Shown here piece by piece: positions 7,752 through 15,668 of a DNA stretch of 64,000 nt. The notes beneath the pieces are model-generated. The model saw only the letters and a program-made list of their open reading frames with translations, had not been told where the DNA came from and did no database searches. Made by a program: the position numbers and the translations under genes. Position 1 is the first letter of the stretch; every line of letters starts with the position of its first letter. Source of the DNA: Pseudomonadota bacterium (lineage in GTDB: Bacteria; Desulfobacterota; Desulfovibrionia; Desulfovibrionales; Desulfovibrionaceae); assembly GCA_023399375.1 (NCBI GenBank), contig JAEWPX010000138.1, positions 18,929 to 82,928 of the forward strand, written 5' to 3'.

Positions 7752-7808
7752 GCCGTCGCATCCAACAATTTCAAATGGTTGTCATCACACTTCGTAAGCA
7801 GGTCTCTC

Positions 7809-9272
7809 ATGCAGCATTATAATGCCGCTATTTCGGCACGATCGGCCGACGAAGGCCGCATCGTGTCCCTCGCCTATGCGCCCCAGCCCAGGCAGGCCGC
7901 CCTGCACGCCTGCGGGGCCAACGAAATCCTTTTCGGCGGCGCGGCCGGACCGGGCAAGAGCCATGCCCTGCGTTTCGAAGCCTTGCTTTCCTGCCTGCGG
8001 GTACCGGGGCTCCAGGCCTATCTCTTCCGGCGCACGACGCCGGAACTCGAGCGCAACCACATCCGTCCGGCCCTGGCCCAGTTCCCCAAGGCCTTCTTCC
8101 GCTACGTCGCCTCGAAACGCCGCTTCGAATTCCATAACGGGGCAAGCCTTTCCTTCTGCGGCTGCTGGCGTGAAAAAGATGTCTTCGCCTACCAGGGCGT
8201 GGAGATCCATTTGCTGCTCATCGACGAACTGACGCACTTCACCGAGTTCCAGTACGACTTCCTGCGCGGGCGGCTGCGCTGCGCTCTCGACGTGCCGCCG
8301 GCCTACCGCCACAAGATTCCCGGCATCGTCTGCGCCTCCAATCCCGGCGGCCCGGGGCACGGTTTCGTCAAGGCGCGCTTCGTGGACTTCGCCCCGCCCA
8401 TGACGCCGCGCCGCGCCCCGGATGCCGAAGGCGGCATGCTGCGCTGCTTCATCCCCGGCCGCCTGTCCGACAATCCCATCCTCCTGGCCAGGGACCCGGG
8501 CTACGCCAAGCGCCTGGAAGCCCTGCCCGAGCCCTACCGCAGCGCCTACCGCGACGGCGACTGGGACGTGTTCCTGGGCCAGGCCTTCGCTTTCAACCGC
8601 CGGCTCCACGTGGTCCCGGCCATGCCCGTACCCGCCTGCGCGCCGCTTTTCATGACCTTCGACTGGGGCTACGGCGCGCCGTTTTCCGTGGGCTGGTGGT
8701 GGGTGGACGCGGACGGCAGGCTGCTGCGCTTCGCCGAGTGGTACGGCTGGAACGGCTCGCCCAACCAGGGCCTGCGCCTGACCGATTCGCGCATCGCCGC
8801 AGGCATCCGCGAACGCGAGGACGGCCTTGGCATCGCCGGCCGGGCCATCACCCGCCTGGCCGGGCCGGACTGCTTCGCGCGCAAACCCGACTACCGAGGC
8901 GGCGGCCAGGGGCCGAGCACGGCGGAAACCTTCGCCCTGGAAGGCGTCCACCTCGCGCCCGGCGACCCATCGCGCACGGCCAAGATCCGCCAGTTCCACG
9001 AACGCCTGCGCCCGCGCGAGGACGGCGCGCCCATGCTCGTGGTCTACGACGCCTGCGCGCAGTTCATCCGCACCATCCCCCAGCTCGTCACGGACAGGCG
9101 CAACGTGGAGGACATCGACACCACGGGCGAAGACCACATTTATGACGAGGCCTGCCACGTCTGCATGGCCCGACCCCTGCCGCTCGAAGCCCTGGCCGCG
9201 TCGCGACCGTCCGCGGCGCGCATCATCGACGCCGTAACCGCCGGAAACCCTTATCCCCAGGAGGCCACATGA
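7809..9272 (+). CDS. Phage terminase large subunit
   Basis: A 487-residue packaging motor and nuclease. Walker A is GGAAGPGKSHAL (Lys near residue 53), followed by the FRRTTPELERNH segment. Walker B is LLLIDELTHF (Asp/Glu near residues 138-139), followed by the coupling motif CASNPGGPGH. The C-terminal RNase H-like nuclease begins at MTFDWGYGAPFSVGWWW and has later acidic candidates in LVVYDACAQ and HIYDEACH. All catalytic motifs look intact, unusual for simple decay. The ATG at 7809 was chosen because it immediately precedes the conserved region. No portal, protease or capsid gene follows within the window. Confidence 0.92.
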   Translation: MQHYNAAISARSADEGRIVSLAYAPQPRQAALHACGANEILFGGAAGPGKSHALRFEALLSCLRVPGLQAYLFRRTTPELERNHIRPALAQFPKAFFRYVASKRRFEFHNGASLSFCGCWREKDVFAYQGVEIHLLLIDELTHFTEFQYDFLRGRLRCALDVPPAYRHKIPGIVCASNPGGPGHGFVKARFVDFAPPMTPRRAPDAEGGMLRCFIPGRLSDNPILLARDPGYAKRLEALPEPYRSAYRDGDWDVFLGQAFAFNRRLHVVPAMPVPACAPLFMTFDWGYGAPFSVGWWWVDADGRLLRFAEWYGWNGSPNQGLRLTDSRIAAGIREREDGLGIAGRAITRLAGPDCFARKPDYRGGGQGPSTAETFALEGVHLAPGDPSRTAKIRQFHERLRPREDGAPMLVVYDACAQFIRTIPQLVTDRRNVEDIDTTGEDHIYDEACHVCMARPLPLEALAASRPSAARIIDAVTAGNPYPQEAT

Positions 9273-9487
9273 CGCCCATATCCTTCGATCCCGCCTTTAC
9301 CGGAATCGTCCTTTTGGTCGCGCTGTTCTTCCTGCTCCTCGGCTGGCGACTCGGTCGCGAAAGCGCGGGCCGGCCCATGTTCGACTTTCCGCTCTTTCCC
9401 GCCGCAGGGCAGGACGCAGACACGCCGGACGAGGACCGGGAGGCGGCGCACGAAGAAGACGCCCGTTTTCCGCCCCATCGCTTGTAA
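9269..9487 (+). CDS. Small single-pass membrane protein overlapping the terminase gene
   Basis: A 72-residue protein whose ATG overlaps the stop of the large terminase gene (ATGA), so the two are translationally coupled. One membrane helix is visible near residues 11-29 (FTGIVLLVALFFLLLGW), followed by an acidic, proline-containing cytoplasmic or periplasmic tail. No family was recognised. It is the last gene of the phage-like cluster; where a portal gene would be expected, the next gene is a host-type metal/stress protein. Confidence 0.55.
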   Translation: MTPISFDPAFTGIVLLVALFFLLLGWRLGRESAGRPMFDFPLFPAAGQDADTPDEDREAAHEEDARFPPHRL

Positions 9488-9524
9488 CGGCGCCCGCGCG
9501 CCTTATTCGTTCCCCGCAACCGAG

Positions 9525-9541
9525 TGTATCCGGAGCATACA
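9525..9541. promoter_or_regulatory. Palindrome upstream of the sigma-54 promoter, possible enhancer site
   Basis: TGTAT and ATACA arms are separated by seven bases. The site lies 107 bases upstream of the start of the sigma-54 element, the usual distance for an enhancer-binding protein. Related GTATCC and TGTATGG sequences follow. Activator binding is inferred; no activator gene is nearby. Confidence 0.35.
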
Positions 9542-9648
9542 GCGTATCCACCCCGGACCCGGTGTCTGTATGGTTTCTATCCACCTCTGGGGACGGGCCT
9601 CGACGCGACATTTCCACGCAACAACTCAATATAACAGATAAATCAAAG

Positions 9649-9665
9649 TTGGCACGAACCATGCT
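9649..9665 (+). promoter_or_regulatory. Sigma-54 promoter of the ZraP-like gene
   Basis: TTGGCACGAACCATGCT matches the -24/-12 consensus at all but one informative position, with GG (9651-9652) and GC (9663-9664) ten bases apart. The predicted transcript start is near 9675, about 90 bases before the start codon. Sigma-54 control is known for zraP in enteric bacteria, which supports the call. Confidence 0.75.
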
Positions 9666-9765
9666 AATCCAGGGACAACCGCGTACACGGAGGCCGGCAA
9701 GGCCACACCGCCCGCGGCACTGCGAAACGATTCGGCCACGGCCGACAAACCCTGGAGGAACTTCC

Positions 9766-10254
9766 ATGCAACGCAAGACTTTCGGCATCGCTCTCGCGGC
9801 TCTGGCTACCCTGGCGCTCACTTCTTCCCTGGCCCTGGCCCGGCCCGGCAACGGCCCCGGCGCGGGCGCGGGCTACGGTCCCGGCGACTGCCCCGGTTAC
9901 GGCGCGGGCGCCATGGCGCGCCTGACCCCGGAACAGCAGGCCACCTTCCAGAAGCTGCATGACGCCTATGCCGCCAAGACCGCGCAGCTGCGCGCCGACC
10001 TCGGCGTCAAGCGGGCCGAACTCAACGCCCTGGCCATCACCCAGAGCCCCGACCAGGCCAAGATCGCCGACCTCACCAAGCAGATCGGCGACATCGAAGG
10101 CAAGCTGCTCGCCGAACGGACCCAGTTCCGCATCCAGGTGAGCAAGGAAGTCGGTCCGAACGTCATGGGCGGCTACCACCATCGCGGCATGATGGGCGGC
10201 AACGGCTGCGGCGGCATGATGGGCGGCGGCACCGGCTGCGGCGGCAACTGGTAG
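9766..10254 (+). CDS. ZraP/Spy-like periplasmic stress or metal-binding protein
   Basis: A 162-residue precursor. A signal peptide ends near SLALA (about residue 25). A Gly-rich spacer precedes a helical segment with LTPEQQATFQKLHDAYAAKT and KQIGDIEGKLLAERTQFRIQV, the pattern of ZraP/CpxP-like chaperones. The C-terminal tail is rich in Gly, His, Met and Cys (YHHRGMMGGNGCGGMMGGG), suiting Zn or Cu binding. A strong GGAGGAA ribosome site supports the ATG. It is preceded by a sigma-54 promoter and followed by a strong terminator, so it is monocistronic. The expected role is periplasmic envelope-stress or metal homeostasis. The cognate two-component genes are not in the window. Confidence 0.82.
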   Translation: MQRKTFGIALAALATLALTSSLALARPGNGPGAGAGYGPGDCPGYGAGAMARLTPEQQATFQKLHDAYAAKTAQLRADLGVKRAELNALAITQSPDQAKIADLTKQIGDIEGKLLAERTQFRIQVSKEVGPNVMGGYHHRGMMGGNGCGGMMGGGTGCGGNW

Positions 10255-10267
10255 GCGAGAATTCATA

Positions 10268-10300
10268 GCGGGGCCGGGCATGCGGCCGGCCCCGCTTTTT
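10268..10300 (+). terminator. Intrinsic terminator after the ZraP-like gene
   Basis: A perfect ten-base stem, GCGGGGCCGG with CCGGCCCCGC, and an eight-base loop are followed directly by five T. It lies 14 bases after the stop codon. Confidence 0.85.
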
Positions 10301-10333
10301 CCGCACAATCGGGACAATCCCGAGGAGCAACCC

Positions 10334-10636
10334 ATGCGGACCAGCCTTGCAAATGCCGTAGATCACGTTGGCGGCGGCATGTTGCACGGTCCGCTGCCCT
10401 GGGTCCTTCTCGCCGTGGCGCTCGTCCTCGTTTGCATCGTGATCGGCCTGCGCAGGCGCGCGGTGCAAAAGCGCGCAAAGCCTTACCGCGAAAGCGCCAA
10501 GGCCGACCGCGACGACGCCCTGCGCCTGCTGCGCGTGCGCCTTGCCACAGGCGGCATCAGCCAGGAAGAATTCGACCGCTTGCGCCATGCCGTGGCAAAT
10601 GGGGATGAAGAACGCCTCCGGCGGCCAAAGGGCTAG
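10334..10636 (+). CDS. Membrane-anchored SHOCT-domain protein
   Basis: A 100-residue protein with a single membrane helix at about residues 21-41 (PWVLLAVALVLVCIVIGL), a basic stretch, and a C-terminal SHOCT domain recognisable by ALRLLRVRLATGGISQEEFD. SHOCT modules are short C-terminal oligomerisation motifs in small bacterial membrane proteins. GAGGAG precedes the ATG at 10334. The last codons and the stop codon come from a copy of the dispersed GCCTCCGGCGGCC repeat, so the C-terminus RRPKG is repeat-encoded. The specific function is unknown. Confidence 0.7.
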   Translation: MRTSLANAVDHVGGGMLHGPLPWVLLAVALVLVCIVIGLRRRAVQKRAKPYRESAKADRDDALRLLRVRLATGGISQEEFDRLRHAVANGDEERLRRPKG

Positions 10637-10653
10637 CGCCCTCTGGATTCCCT
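10614..10653 (+). repeat. Dispersed hairpin repeat, copy 1 (AAAGGGC type)
   Basis: It begins GCCTCCGGCGGCCAAAGGGC, then pairs with GCCCTCTGG and ends in TTCCC. It shares the 13-base head GCCTCCGGCGGCC with five other copies in the window. It lies at the 3' end of the SHOCT gene in sense orientation and supplies that gene's stop codon. Confidence 0.8.
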
Positions 10654-10793
10654 TGAAGGCTCTCTTGTTCCGCAGCGATTTACCGGCATAGCGTTCAGAT
10701 TTTCCAAGAACCCGGCAATCGACGAAGCGACCGTCGCCTTCGTTGTCAGCATAAAGCGCGGCGACATCCCTCACACCTCCTTCCCGCGCGCAC

Positions 10794-10826
10794 GCCCGAA
10801 GCGGTTTTTGCCGCTTCGGGCTTTTT
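10794..10826 (+). terminator. Intrinsic terminator upstream of the protease gene
   Basis: A perfect 11-base stem, GCCCGAAGCGG with CCGCTTCGGGC, around a six-base loop is followed by five T. The 157 bases between the SHOCT stop and this stem hold no gene I can support, so it may end a read-through transcript or an unannotated small RNA. Confidence 0.8.
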
Positions 10827-10899
10827 ATAAACCGATGACAAAAGGCCACGACATTGCTAAGGTGGCTAGGATTTCCTTTTAGCAAGCAAAGGAGACGCC

Positions 10900-12951
10900 A
10901 TGAGCAGCAGCATCGTGAACGATCCCCTTTTCGGGCAGCAATGGCACTTGCAAAATACGGGTCAGGACGGCGGCACTCCCGGCGTCGACCTCAACGTCGT
11001 CCCCGTCTGGCAGGACTATACGGGCAAGGGCGTGACCGTCGCCGTCGTGGACCAGGGCATCGAGTACAATCATCCTGACCTGGCCTCCAATATCAACACG
11101 TCGCTGAGCTTCTCGGGGGTCTCCTCCGCAAGGGACGGCCAGCCCGTCACGTCCACGGACAACCACGGCGTGGCCGTGGCCGGGCTCATCGCGGCCGTGG
11201 CCGGCAACGGCATCGGCGGCGTCGGCGTGGCCCCTGGCGCTACCCTGGCCTCGGTCTATATTCCCCTCGGTTCCGACATCGATCCGGACACGCCCGAGGA
11301 CATGGACGATTTCGTCGGCGCGTTTCGCATGGCCGCTTCCTCCTACGACGTGGTCAACAACAGTTGGGGCCATTCCGGAACGTTTTACAATTTAAACGAC
11401 CCGGAAAACGAAAGCGCGGCCACGGCCCTGGCCGAGGCCGCGAGCAAAGGCCGCAACGGCAAAGGCTCCATCATCGTCTTTGCGGCGGGAAACGACCGCG
11501 AAGAGGATTTCGACGCCAACACCGACAACCTGACCAATTCCCCCTACACCATCACCGTGGCCGCCATCGACAACACGGGCAAGGTGAGTTCCTACAGCAC
11601 GCCCGGGGCTTCCGTCCTCGTGGGCGCGCCGTCGCTTTCCTGGTACTACACCACGGAAACCGTGGTCATCCCGGCCGAGAACGAAGACGAGGAGGACCAG
11701 GTCGTCACGCAGATCGTGCGCCACGATTACGGCCAGATCGTCACCACGGACCGGATGGGCGAGAACGGCTACAACACGGCTCCCTCTCCCCAAGGTGACT
11801 ACGCCTACGACTTCGGCGGCACCTCGGCCGCCGCGCCCCAGGTCTCCGGGGTCGTGGCCCTGATGCTGGAAGCCAACCCCAACCTCGGCTACCGCGACGT
11901 CCAGGACATCCTGGCCCTGACCGCCCGCAACACGGACCCTTCCGGCGACTGGACGACCAATGGCGCTTCCAACTGGAACGGCGGGGGCATGCATGTCAGC
12001 CGCGACGTGGGATACGGCCTGGTGGACGCCACCGCCGCGGTCCGCCTGGCCGAGACTTGGGACACGCAAAGCACGACAGCCAACCTGGCGACCGTTTCCG
12101 GGCAACAAGCCGACGCCGCCGTGCTGCCCGACGGCACGGGCTCCGTTTCCTCGACCATCGCCATGCCTGTCGGCGTTTCGGTGGAACGGGCCGAAGTCGT
12201 GCTGGACCTTGACGCCCGGGATGCCTCGGACCTCGTGGTCACGCTCACCTCGCCCTCGGGAACCCAAAGCGTGCTGCTGGACGCTTCGGGAACCAGCGAA
12301 GCCTATCCGGCGAACTTCTCCCTGACGTCGACCCACTTCCTGGGAGAATCCTCCCTGGGAAACTGGACCGTCACCGTGGCGGACAGAAGCGCCGACGGCG
12401 ACAGCGTCTCCTTCGACGGCTGGACGTTGCGCCTGTACGGGGCCGAGGCCACGAACGACACCCGCTGGGTTTATACGAACGAATACGCCTCCGTCGCCGC
12501 CGGCGACCCGTCCAGGCAGCTGCTCGTCGACTTCGCGGGCAAGGATTCCCTCAATGCCGCCGCGGTCACATCCGCTTCCGCCATCGACCTGCATGCCGGA
12601 ACCGTCAGCCTCGTCGATGCGACGCCGCTCTATATTTTCCCGCAAAGCACCGTGGAGAACGTCTACGGCGGCGACGGCGGCGACCTGCTTGTCGGCAACG
12701 ACGCGGACAATTTCCTTTACGGCGGCCGGGGCAATGACGTGCTCTACGGCGCGGGCGGCAACGACCGCATCGACGGCGGCCCCGGGTTCAACATCGCCGG
12801 GTTCGAGAAGCCGTACGCCATGTACACGGTCACGGACACGAAAAACGCACTGACCGTTTCCAGCTTCGACGGCACGAGCACGCTCTCCAACATCAACCTG
12901 CTGCTTTTCCCCGACCGCATGGTGGCGACGCAAGCGGCTCTCAGCGCCTAG
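10900..12951 (+). CDS. RTX-type subtilisin-like serine protease with P domain
   Basis: A 683-residue S8 protease. The catalytic triad is visible as Asp51 (VAVVDQGIEYNHPDL), His89 (DNHGVAVAGLIAA) and Ser309 (GGTSAAAPQVSG), with the oxyanion Asn in NNSWGH. A kexin-type P domain follows at about 405-515 (VVTLTSPSGT, GNWTVTVADR). At about 587-630 are glycine-rich calcium-binding nonapeptide repeats (YGGRGNDVLYGAGGNDRIDGG). There is no signal peptide. RTX repeats without a signal peptide indicate type I secretion through an ABC exporter, yet no exporter gene lies nearby. AAAGGAGA precedes the start. A hairpin lies just downstream. Confidence 0.92.
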   Translation: MSSSIVNDPLFGQQWHLQNTGQDGGTPGVDLNVVPVWQDYTGKGVTVAVVDQGIEYNHPDLASNINTSLSFSGVSSARDGQPVTSTDNHGVAVAGLIAAVAGNGIGGVGVAPGATLASVYIPLGSDIDPDTPEDMDDFVGAFRMAASSYDVVNNSWGHSGTFYNLNDPENESAATALAEAASKGRNGKGSIIVFAAGNDREEDFDANTDNLTNSPYTITVAAIDNTGKVSSYSTPGASVLVGAPSLSWYYTTETVVIPAENEDEEDQVVTQIVRHDYGQIVTTDRMGENGYNTAPSPQGDYAYDFGGTSAAAPQVSGVVALMLEANPNLGYRDVQDILALTARNTDPSGDWTTNGASNWNGGGMHVSRDVGYGLVDATAAVRLAETWDTQSTTANLATVSGQQADAAVLPDGTGSVSSTIAMPVGVSVERAEVVLDLDARDASDLVVTLTSPSGTQSVLLDASGTSEAYPANFSLTSTHFLGESSLGNWTVTVADRSADGDSVSFDGWTLRLYGAEATNDTRWVYTNEYASVAAGDPSRQLLVDFAGKDSLNAAAVTSASAIDLHAGTVSLVDATPLYIFPQSTVENVYGGDGGDLLVGNDADNFLYGGRGNDVLYGAGGNDRIDGGPGFNIAGFEKPYAMYTVTDTKNALTVSSFDGTSTLSNINLLLFPDRMVATQAALSA

Positions 12952-12976
12952 CCCGCACCATACTTCTTCGAAGTCC

Positions 12977-13010
12977 CGTGGCCGCAGTGCAAGGATTGGC
13001 TGCGGCCACG
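12977..13010. other. Stem-loop after the protease gene
   Basis: Perfect 11-base arms, CGTGGCCGCAG and CTGCGGCCACG, flank a 12-base loop, 25 bases after the stop codon. There is no T run, so it is either a factor-dependent end or an mRNA-stabilising hairpin. Confidence 0.5.
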
Positions 13011-13106
13011 CCGCTTCCTCGCGGATGCGCGGGCAAACGGATTGATTACGCCCGCGATATCCCCTAGGTTGCGCCCCAACGTTTTCGGCCCTTTTGAGGA
13101 GCATCC

Positions 13107-13724
13107 ATGAGCGAAGAGAAATCCACTCCCGTCGTCAGCCGCAACGCCGCCATCCTCGGCATCGTCCTGGCCCTGCTTGTCGGCTTCTACCTCGGGTTCA
13201 CGGTCCACGGCCTGACCGGCGGCAAATCCGCGCCCCAGGGCGGACAGCAGACGGCGCAGCCGCAGATGCCGCCGGCGCAGCAGGAAGCGCCCAACCCGGC
13301 CCTGGCCGACCGCATCAAGGCGATCGAGAAACAAACCCAGCTCGAGCCGGCCAACGCCGCCGCCTGGACGGAACTGGGCAACCTCTATTTCGACACGCAC
13401 CAGCCGGACAAGGCCATCACGGCCTACGAAAAGGCGCTCACCCTCGATCCGCGCCAGCCCGACGTGCTCACCGACCAGGGCGTCATGTACCGCGAGGTCG
13501 GCCAGTTCGACAAAGCCCTGGCCTGCTTCGACAAGGCCCTGGCGCTCAACGCCGGGCACGTCATCGCCAGCTACAACAAAAGCATCGTGCTCTCGCACGA
13601 CAAGCACGACAACGCCGGCGCGCTGGCCGCGCTCAAGGCCCTGGCGCTTAAAAACCCCAATGCCAAGCTCCCCGACGGCCACACCGTGACCGAGGCCATC
13701 CAGGAACTCTCCACCGGCAAATAG
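13107..13724 (+). CDS. Membrane-anchored TPR protein
   Basis: A 205-residue protein. One membrane helix (about residues 13-33, AAILGIVLALLVGFYLGF) is followed by a Gln/Pro-rich linker and at least three tetratricopeptide repeats (AWTELGNLYFDTHQPDKAI, VLTDQGVMYREVGQFDKAL and one more). TPR arrays serve as protein-docking scaffolds. The topology suggests a periplasmic TPR domain. TGAGGAGC precedes the ATG. It is convergent with ilvD and is followed by a bidirectional terminator. The partner is unknown. Confidence 0.8.
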   Translation: MSEEKSTPVVSRNAAILGIVLALLVGFYLGFTVHGLTGGKSAPQGGQQTAQPQMPPAQQEAPNPALADRIKAIEKQTQLEPANAAAWTELGNLYFDTHQPDKAITAYEKALTLDPRQPDVLTDQGVMYREVGQFDKALACFDKALALNAGHVIASYNKSIVLSHDKHDNAGALAALKALALKNPNAKLPDGHTVTEAIQELSTGK

Positions 13725-13742
13725 CCTCTCTTCCTGCATCAA

Positions 13743-13787
13743 AAAGCGCCCCTCCCGGCCATCGACCTGGAGGGGCGCTTTCCTTTT
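13743..13787. terminator. Bidirectional terminator between the TPR gene and ilvD
   Basis: A perfect 13-base stem, AAAGCGCCCCTCC with GGAGGGGCGCTTT, has an A run on its left and a T-rich tail on its right. It can end both the plus-strand TPR transcript and the minus-strand ilvD transcript. Confidence 0.8.
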
Positions 13788-13800
13788 CATCCCCGTTCAG

Positions 13801-13841
13801 GAGGTCCAGGAGGGGGTGCCCCCCTCCTGGCCGCCGGAGGC
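13801..13841 (-). repeat. Dispersed hairpin repeat, copy 2 (AGGAGGGGG type)
   Basis: Read on the minus strand it starts GCCTCCGGCGGCC and continues into a palindrome built on CCAGGAGGGGG and CCCCCTCCTGG. It lies 22 bases after the ilvD stop, in the same orientation as that gene. The head is the same as in the other copies but the palindrome differs. Confidence 0.75.
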
Positions 13842-13863
13842 AACTTCCTTCATTTTTTCCCAA

Positions 13864-15540
13864 TTACCGCGCGGCAGGGTCCTTGTAGACCGCGCCCTGG
13901 GCGGCGGACTTGACCAGGGAGGCGTAGCGCCGCAGCAGCGGGGAGGTGATTTCCTTTTTCTGCGGCACGAACGCGGCGCGGCGCGTTTCCAGTTCCTTGG
14001 CGTCCACGCGCATCTCGAGCTTGCGGGCCGGGATGTCCACCTCGATGATGTCGCCGTCGCGCACGAGCCCGATGGGGCCGCCGTCGGCCGCTTCGGGCGA
14101 GACATGGCCGATGGCCGCGCCGCGCGTGCCGCCGCTGAACCGGCCGTCGGTCACGAGCGCCACGGTCTCACCGAGCCCCATGCCCATGATGTTGGAGGTG
14201 GGGGAGAGCATCTCGCGCATGCCCGGGCCGCCCTGCGGGCCTTCATAGCGGATGACCACCACGTCGCCGGGCTTGATCTGTCCGCCCAGGATGGCTGCGT
14301 TGGCCGCTTCCTCACCGTCGAAGACGCGGGCAGGGCCGGTGTGGCGCATCATGGACGGGGCCACGGCCGACTGCTTGACCACCGCGCCGTCGGGCGCGAG
14401 GTTGCCGCGCAGGATGGCGATGCCGCCTTCGTTGGCGTAGGGGGCCTTGGCGCGGATGACGTCGTCGTTTTTGACGCGCGCCTTGAGGTCGGCAAGGTTT
14501 TCGCCGAGGGTCTTGCCCGTGGCGGTCATGACGTCGAGGTGGAGCAGGCCCCGTTCGGCCAGGGCGCTCATGACGGCCGGAATGCCGCCGGCGCGCTCGA
14601 GGTCGTCGAGGTAATGGTGGCCGGCCGGGGAGAGCTTGCAGAGATTGGGGGTCTTGCGCGAGACGGCGTCGAAGATGTCCAGCGTCAGCGGCAGGCCGGC
14701 CTCGGCAAAGACCGCGGGCAGATGCAGCACGGTGTTGGTCGAGCACCCGAGCGCCATGTCCATGGTCACGGCGTTTTCCAGGCTTTTTTCCGTGACGATG
14801 TCGCGCGGGCGGATATTTTTGGCCAACAGATCCATGACGCGCATGCCGGCCTTTTTCGCCAGGCGCACGCGCTTGGCCGAGACCGCCGGGATGGTGCCGT
14901 TGCCGGGCAGGCCCAGGCCCACGGACTCGGACAGGCAGTTCATGGAGTTGGCCGTGAACATGCCCGAGCACGAACCGCAGCCGGGGCAGGCGTTTTCCTC
15001 GAGCTCGTCGAGGCGCTCCTGGCCGATGTCGCCGCGCTTGAACTTGCCCACGGCCTCGAACACGTCGATGAGGTCGCAGGAGCCCTCCGGTGTATTGCCG
15101 GCGAGCATGGGGCCGCCGCTGACGATGACGGCCGGAATGTTTAAGCGCAGCATGGCCATGAGCATGCCCGGCACGACCTTGTCGCAGTTGGGGATGCACA
15201 CCAGCGCGTCGAAGGGATGGGCCATGGCCATGATCTCGATGGAATCGGCGATGATCTCGCGGCTGACCAGGGAGTAGTGCATGCCGGCGTGGTTCATGGC
15301 CAGCCCGTCGCACACGCCGATGACGGGAAAGGTCATGGGCGTGCCGCCGGCCAGGCGGATGCCGGCCTTGACGGCTTCGGCGATGGTGTTCAAGTGGATG
15401 TGGCCGGGTACGACTTCATTGGCGGAGTTGACCACGCCGATAAGGGGGCGCTCCATCTCTTCCCGGGTCAGGCCCAGGGCGTAGAGCAGGGAGCGGTGGG
15501 GTGCTTTTTCCAGTCCGGATTTGAATTGGGAGCTGCGCAT
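13864..15540 (-). CDS. ilvD: Dihydroxy-acid dehydratase
   Basis: A 558-residue iron-sulfur dehydratase of valine/isoleucine (and pantothenate) synthesis. It converts 2,3-dihydroxy-3-methylbutanoate and -pentanoate to the 2-oxo acids. Cluster ligands are visible in IPNCDKVVPGML and ENACPGCGSCSGMFTANSM, and a C-terminal family motif in TDGRFSGGTRGAAIGHVSPEA. Length is as expected. The ATG at 15540 has GAGGAT upstream and starts at the conserved MRSSQFKSG; an upstream extension to 15792 is not supported. It is alone, without other ilv genes nearby, and divergent from a glycosyltransferase. Confidence 0.97.
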   Translation of the reverse strand: MRSSQFKSGLEKAPHRSLLYALGLTREEMERPLIGVVNSANEVVPGHIHLNTIAEAVKAGIRLAGGTPMTFPVIGVCDGLAMNHAGMHYSLVSREIIADSIEIMAMAHPFDALVCIPNCDKVVPGMLMAMLRLNIPAVIVSGGPMLAGNTPEGSCDLIDVFEAVGKFKRGDIGQERLDELEENACPGCGSCSGMFTANSMNCLSESVGLGLPGNGTIPAVSAKRVRLAKKAGMRVMDLLAKNIRPRDIVTEKSLENAVTMDMALGCSTNTVLHLPAVFAEAGLPLTLDIFDAVSRKTPNLCKLSPAGHHYLDDLERAGGIPAVMSALAERGLLHLDVMTATGKTLGENLADLKARVKNDDVIRAKAPYANEGGIAILRGNLAPDGAVVKQSAVAPSMMRHTGPARVFDGEEAANAAILGGQIKPGDVVVIRYEGPQGGPGMREMLSPTSNIMGMGLGETVALVTDGRFSGGTRGAAIGHVSPEAADGGPIGLVRDGDIIEVDIPARKLEMRVDAKELETRRAAFVPQKKEITSPLLRRYASLVKSAAQGAVYKDPAAR

Positions 15541-15668
15541 GGCGGTATCCTCGTATCGAAAGAGTGCGGCGTTTCGCCGAGGGCGCGAGTTTTTCACACC
15601 CGTGGCGCTTCTGGCAAGTTCGACGCCGCCTGCCGGCACATGGTCCTGGAATTGACGGGAGTCGCGCC

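Noticed and set aside
10633..10767. A 44-codon minus-strand frame with a GGAGG-like ribosome site in the gap after the SHOCT gene
   Set aside because: The start context is tempting, but the frame ends inside the dispersed repeat, has no similarity and no coding-like composition. Kept as a curiosity only.
15620..15640. A TGGCAAG-N6-GC sigma-54-like match upstream of the glycosyltransferase
   Set aside because: Both boxes deviate from consensus (TGGCAAG and ACGCC); a match this weak is expected by chance in GC-rich DNA.
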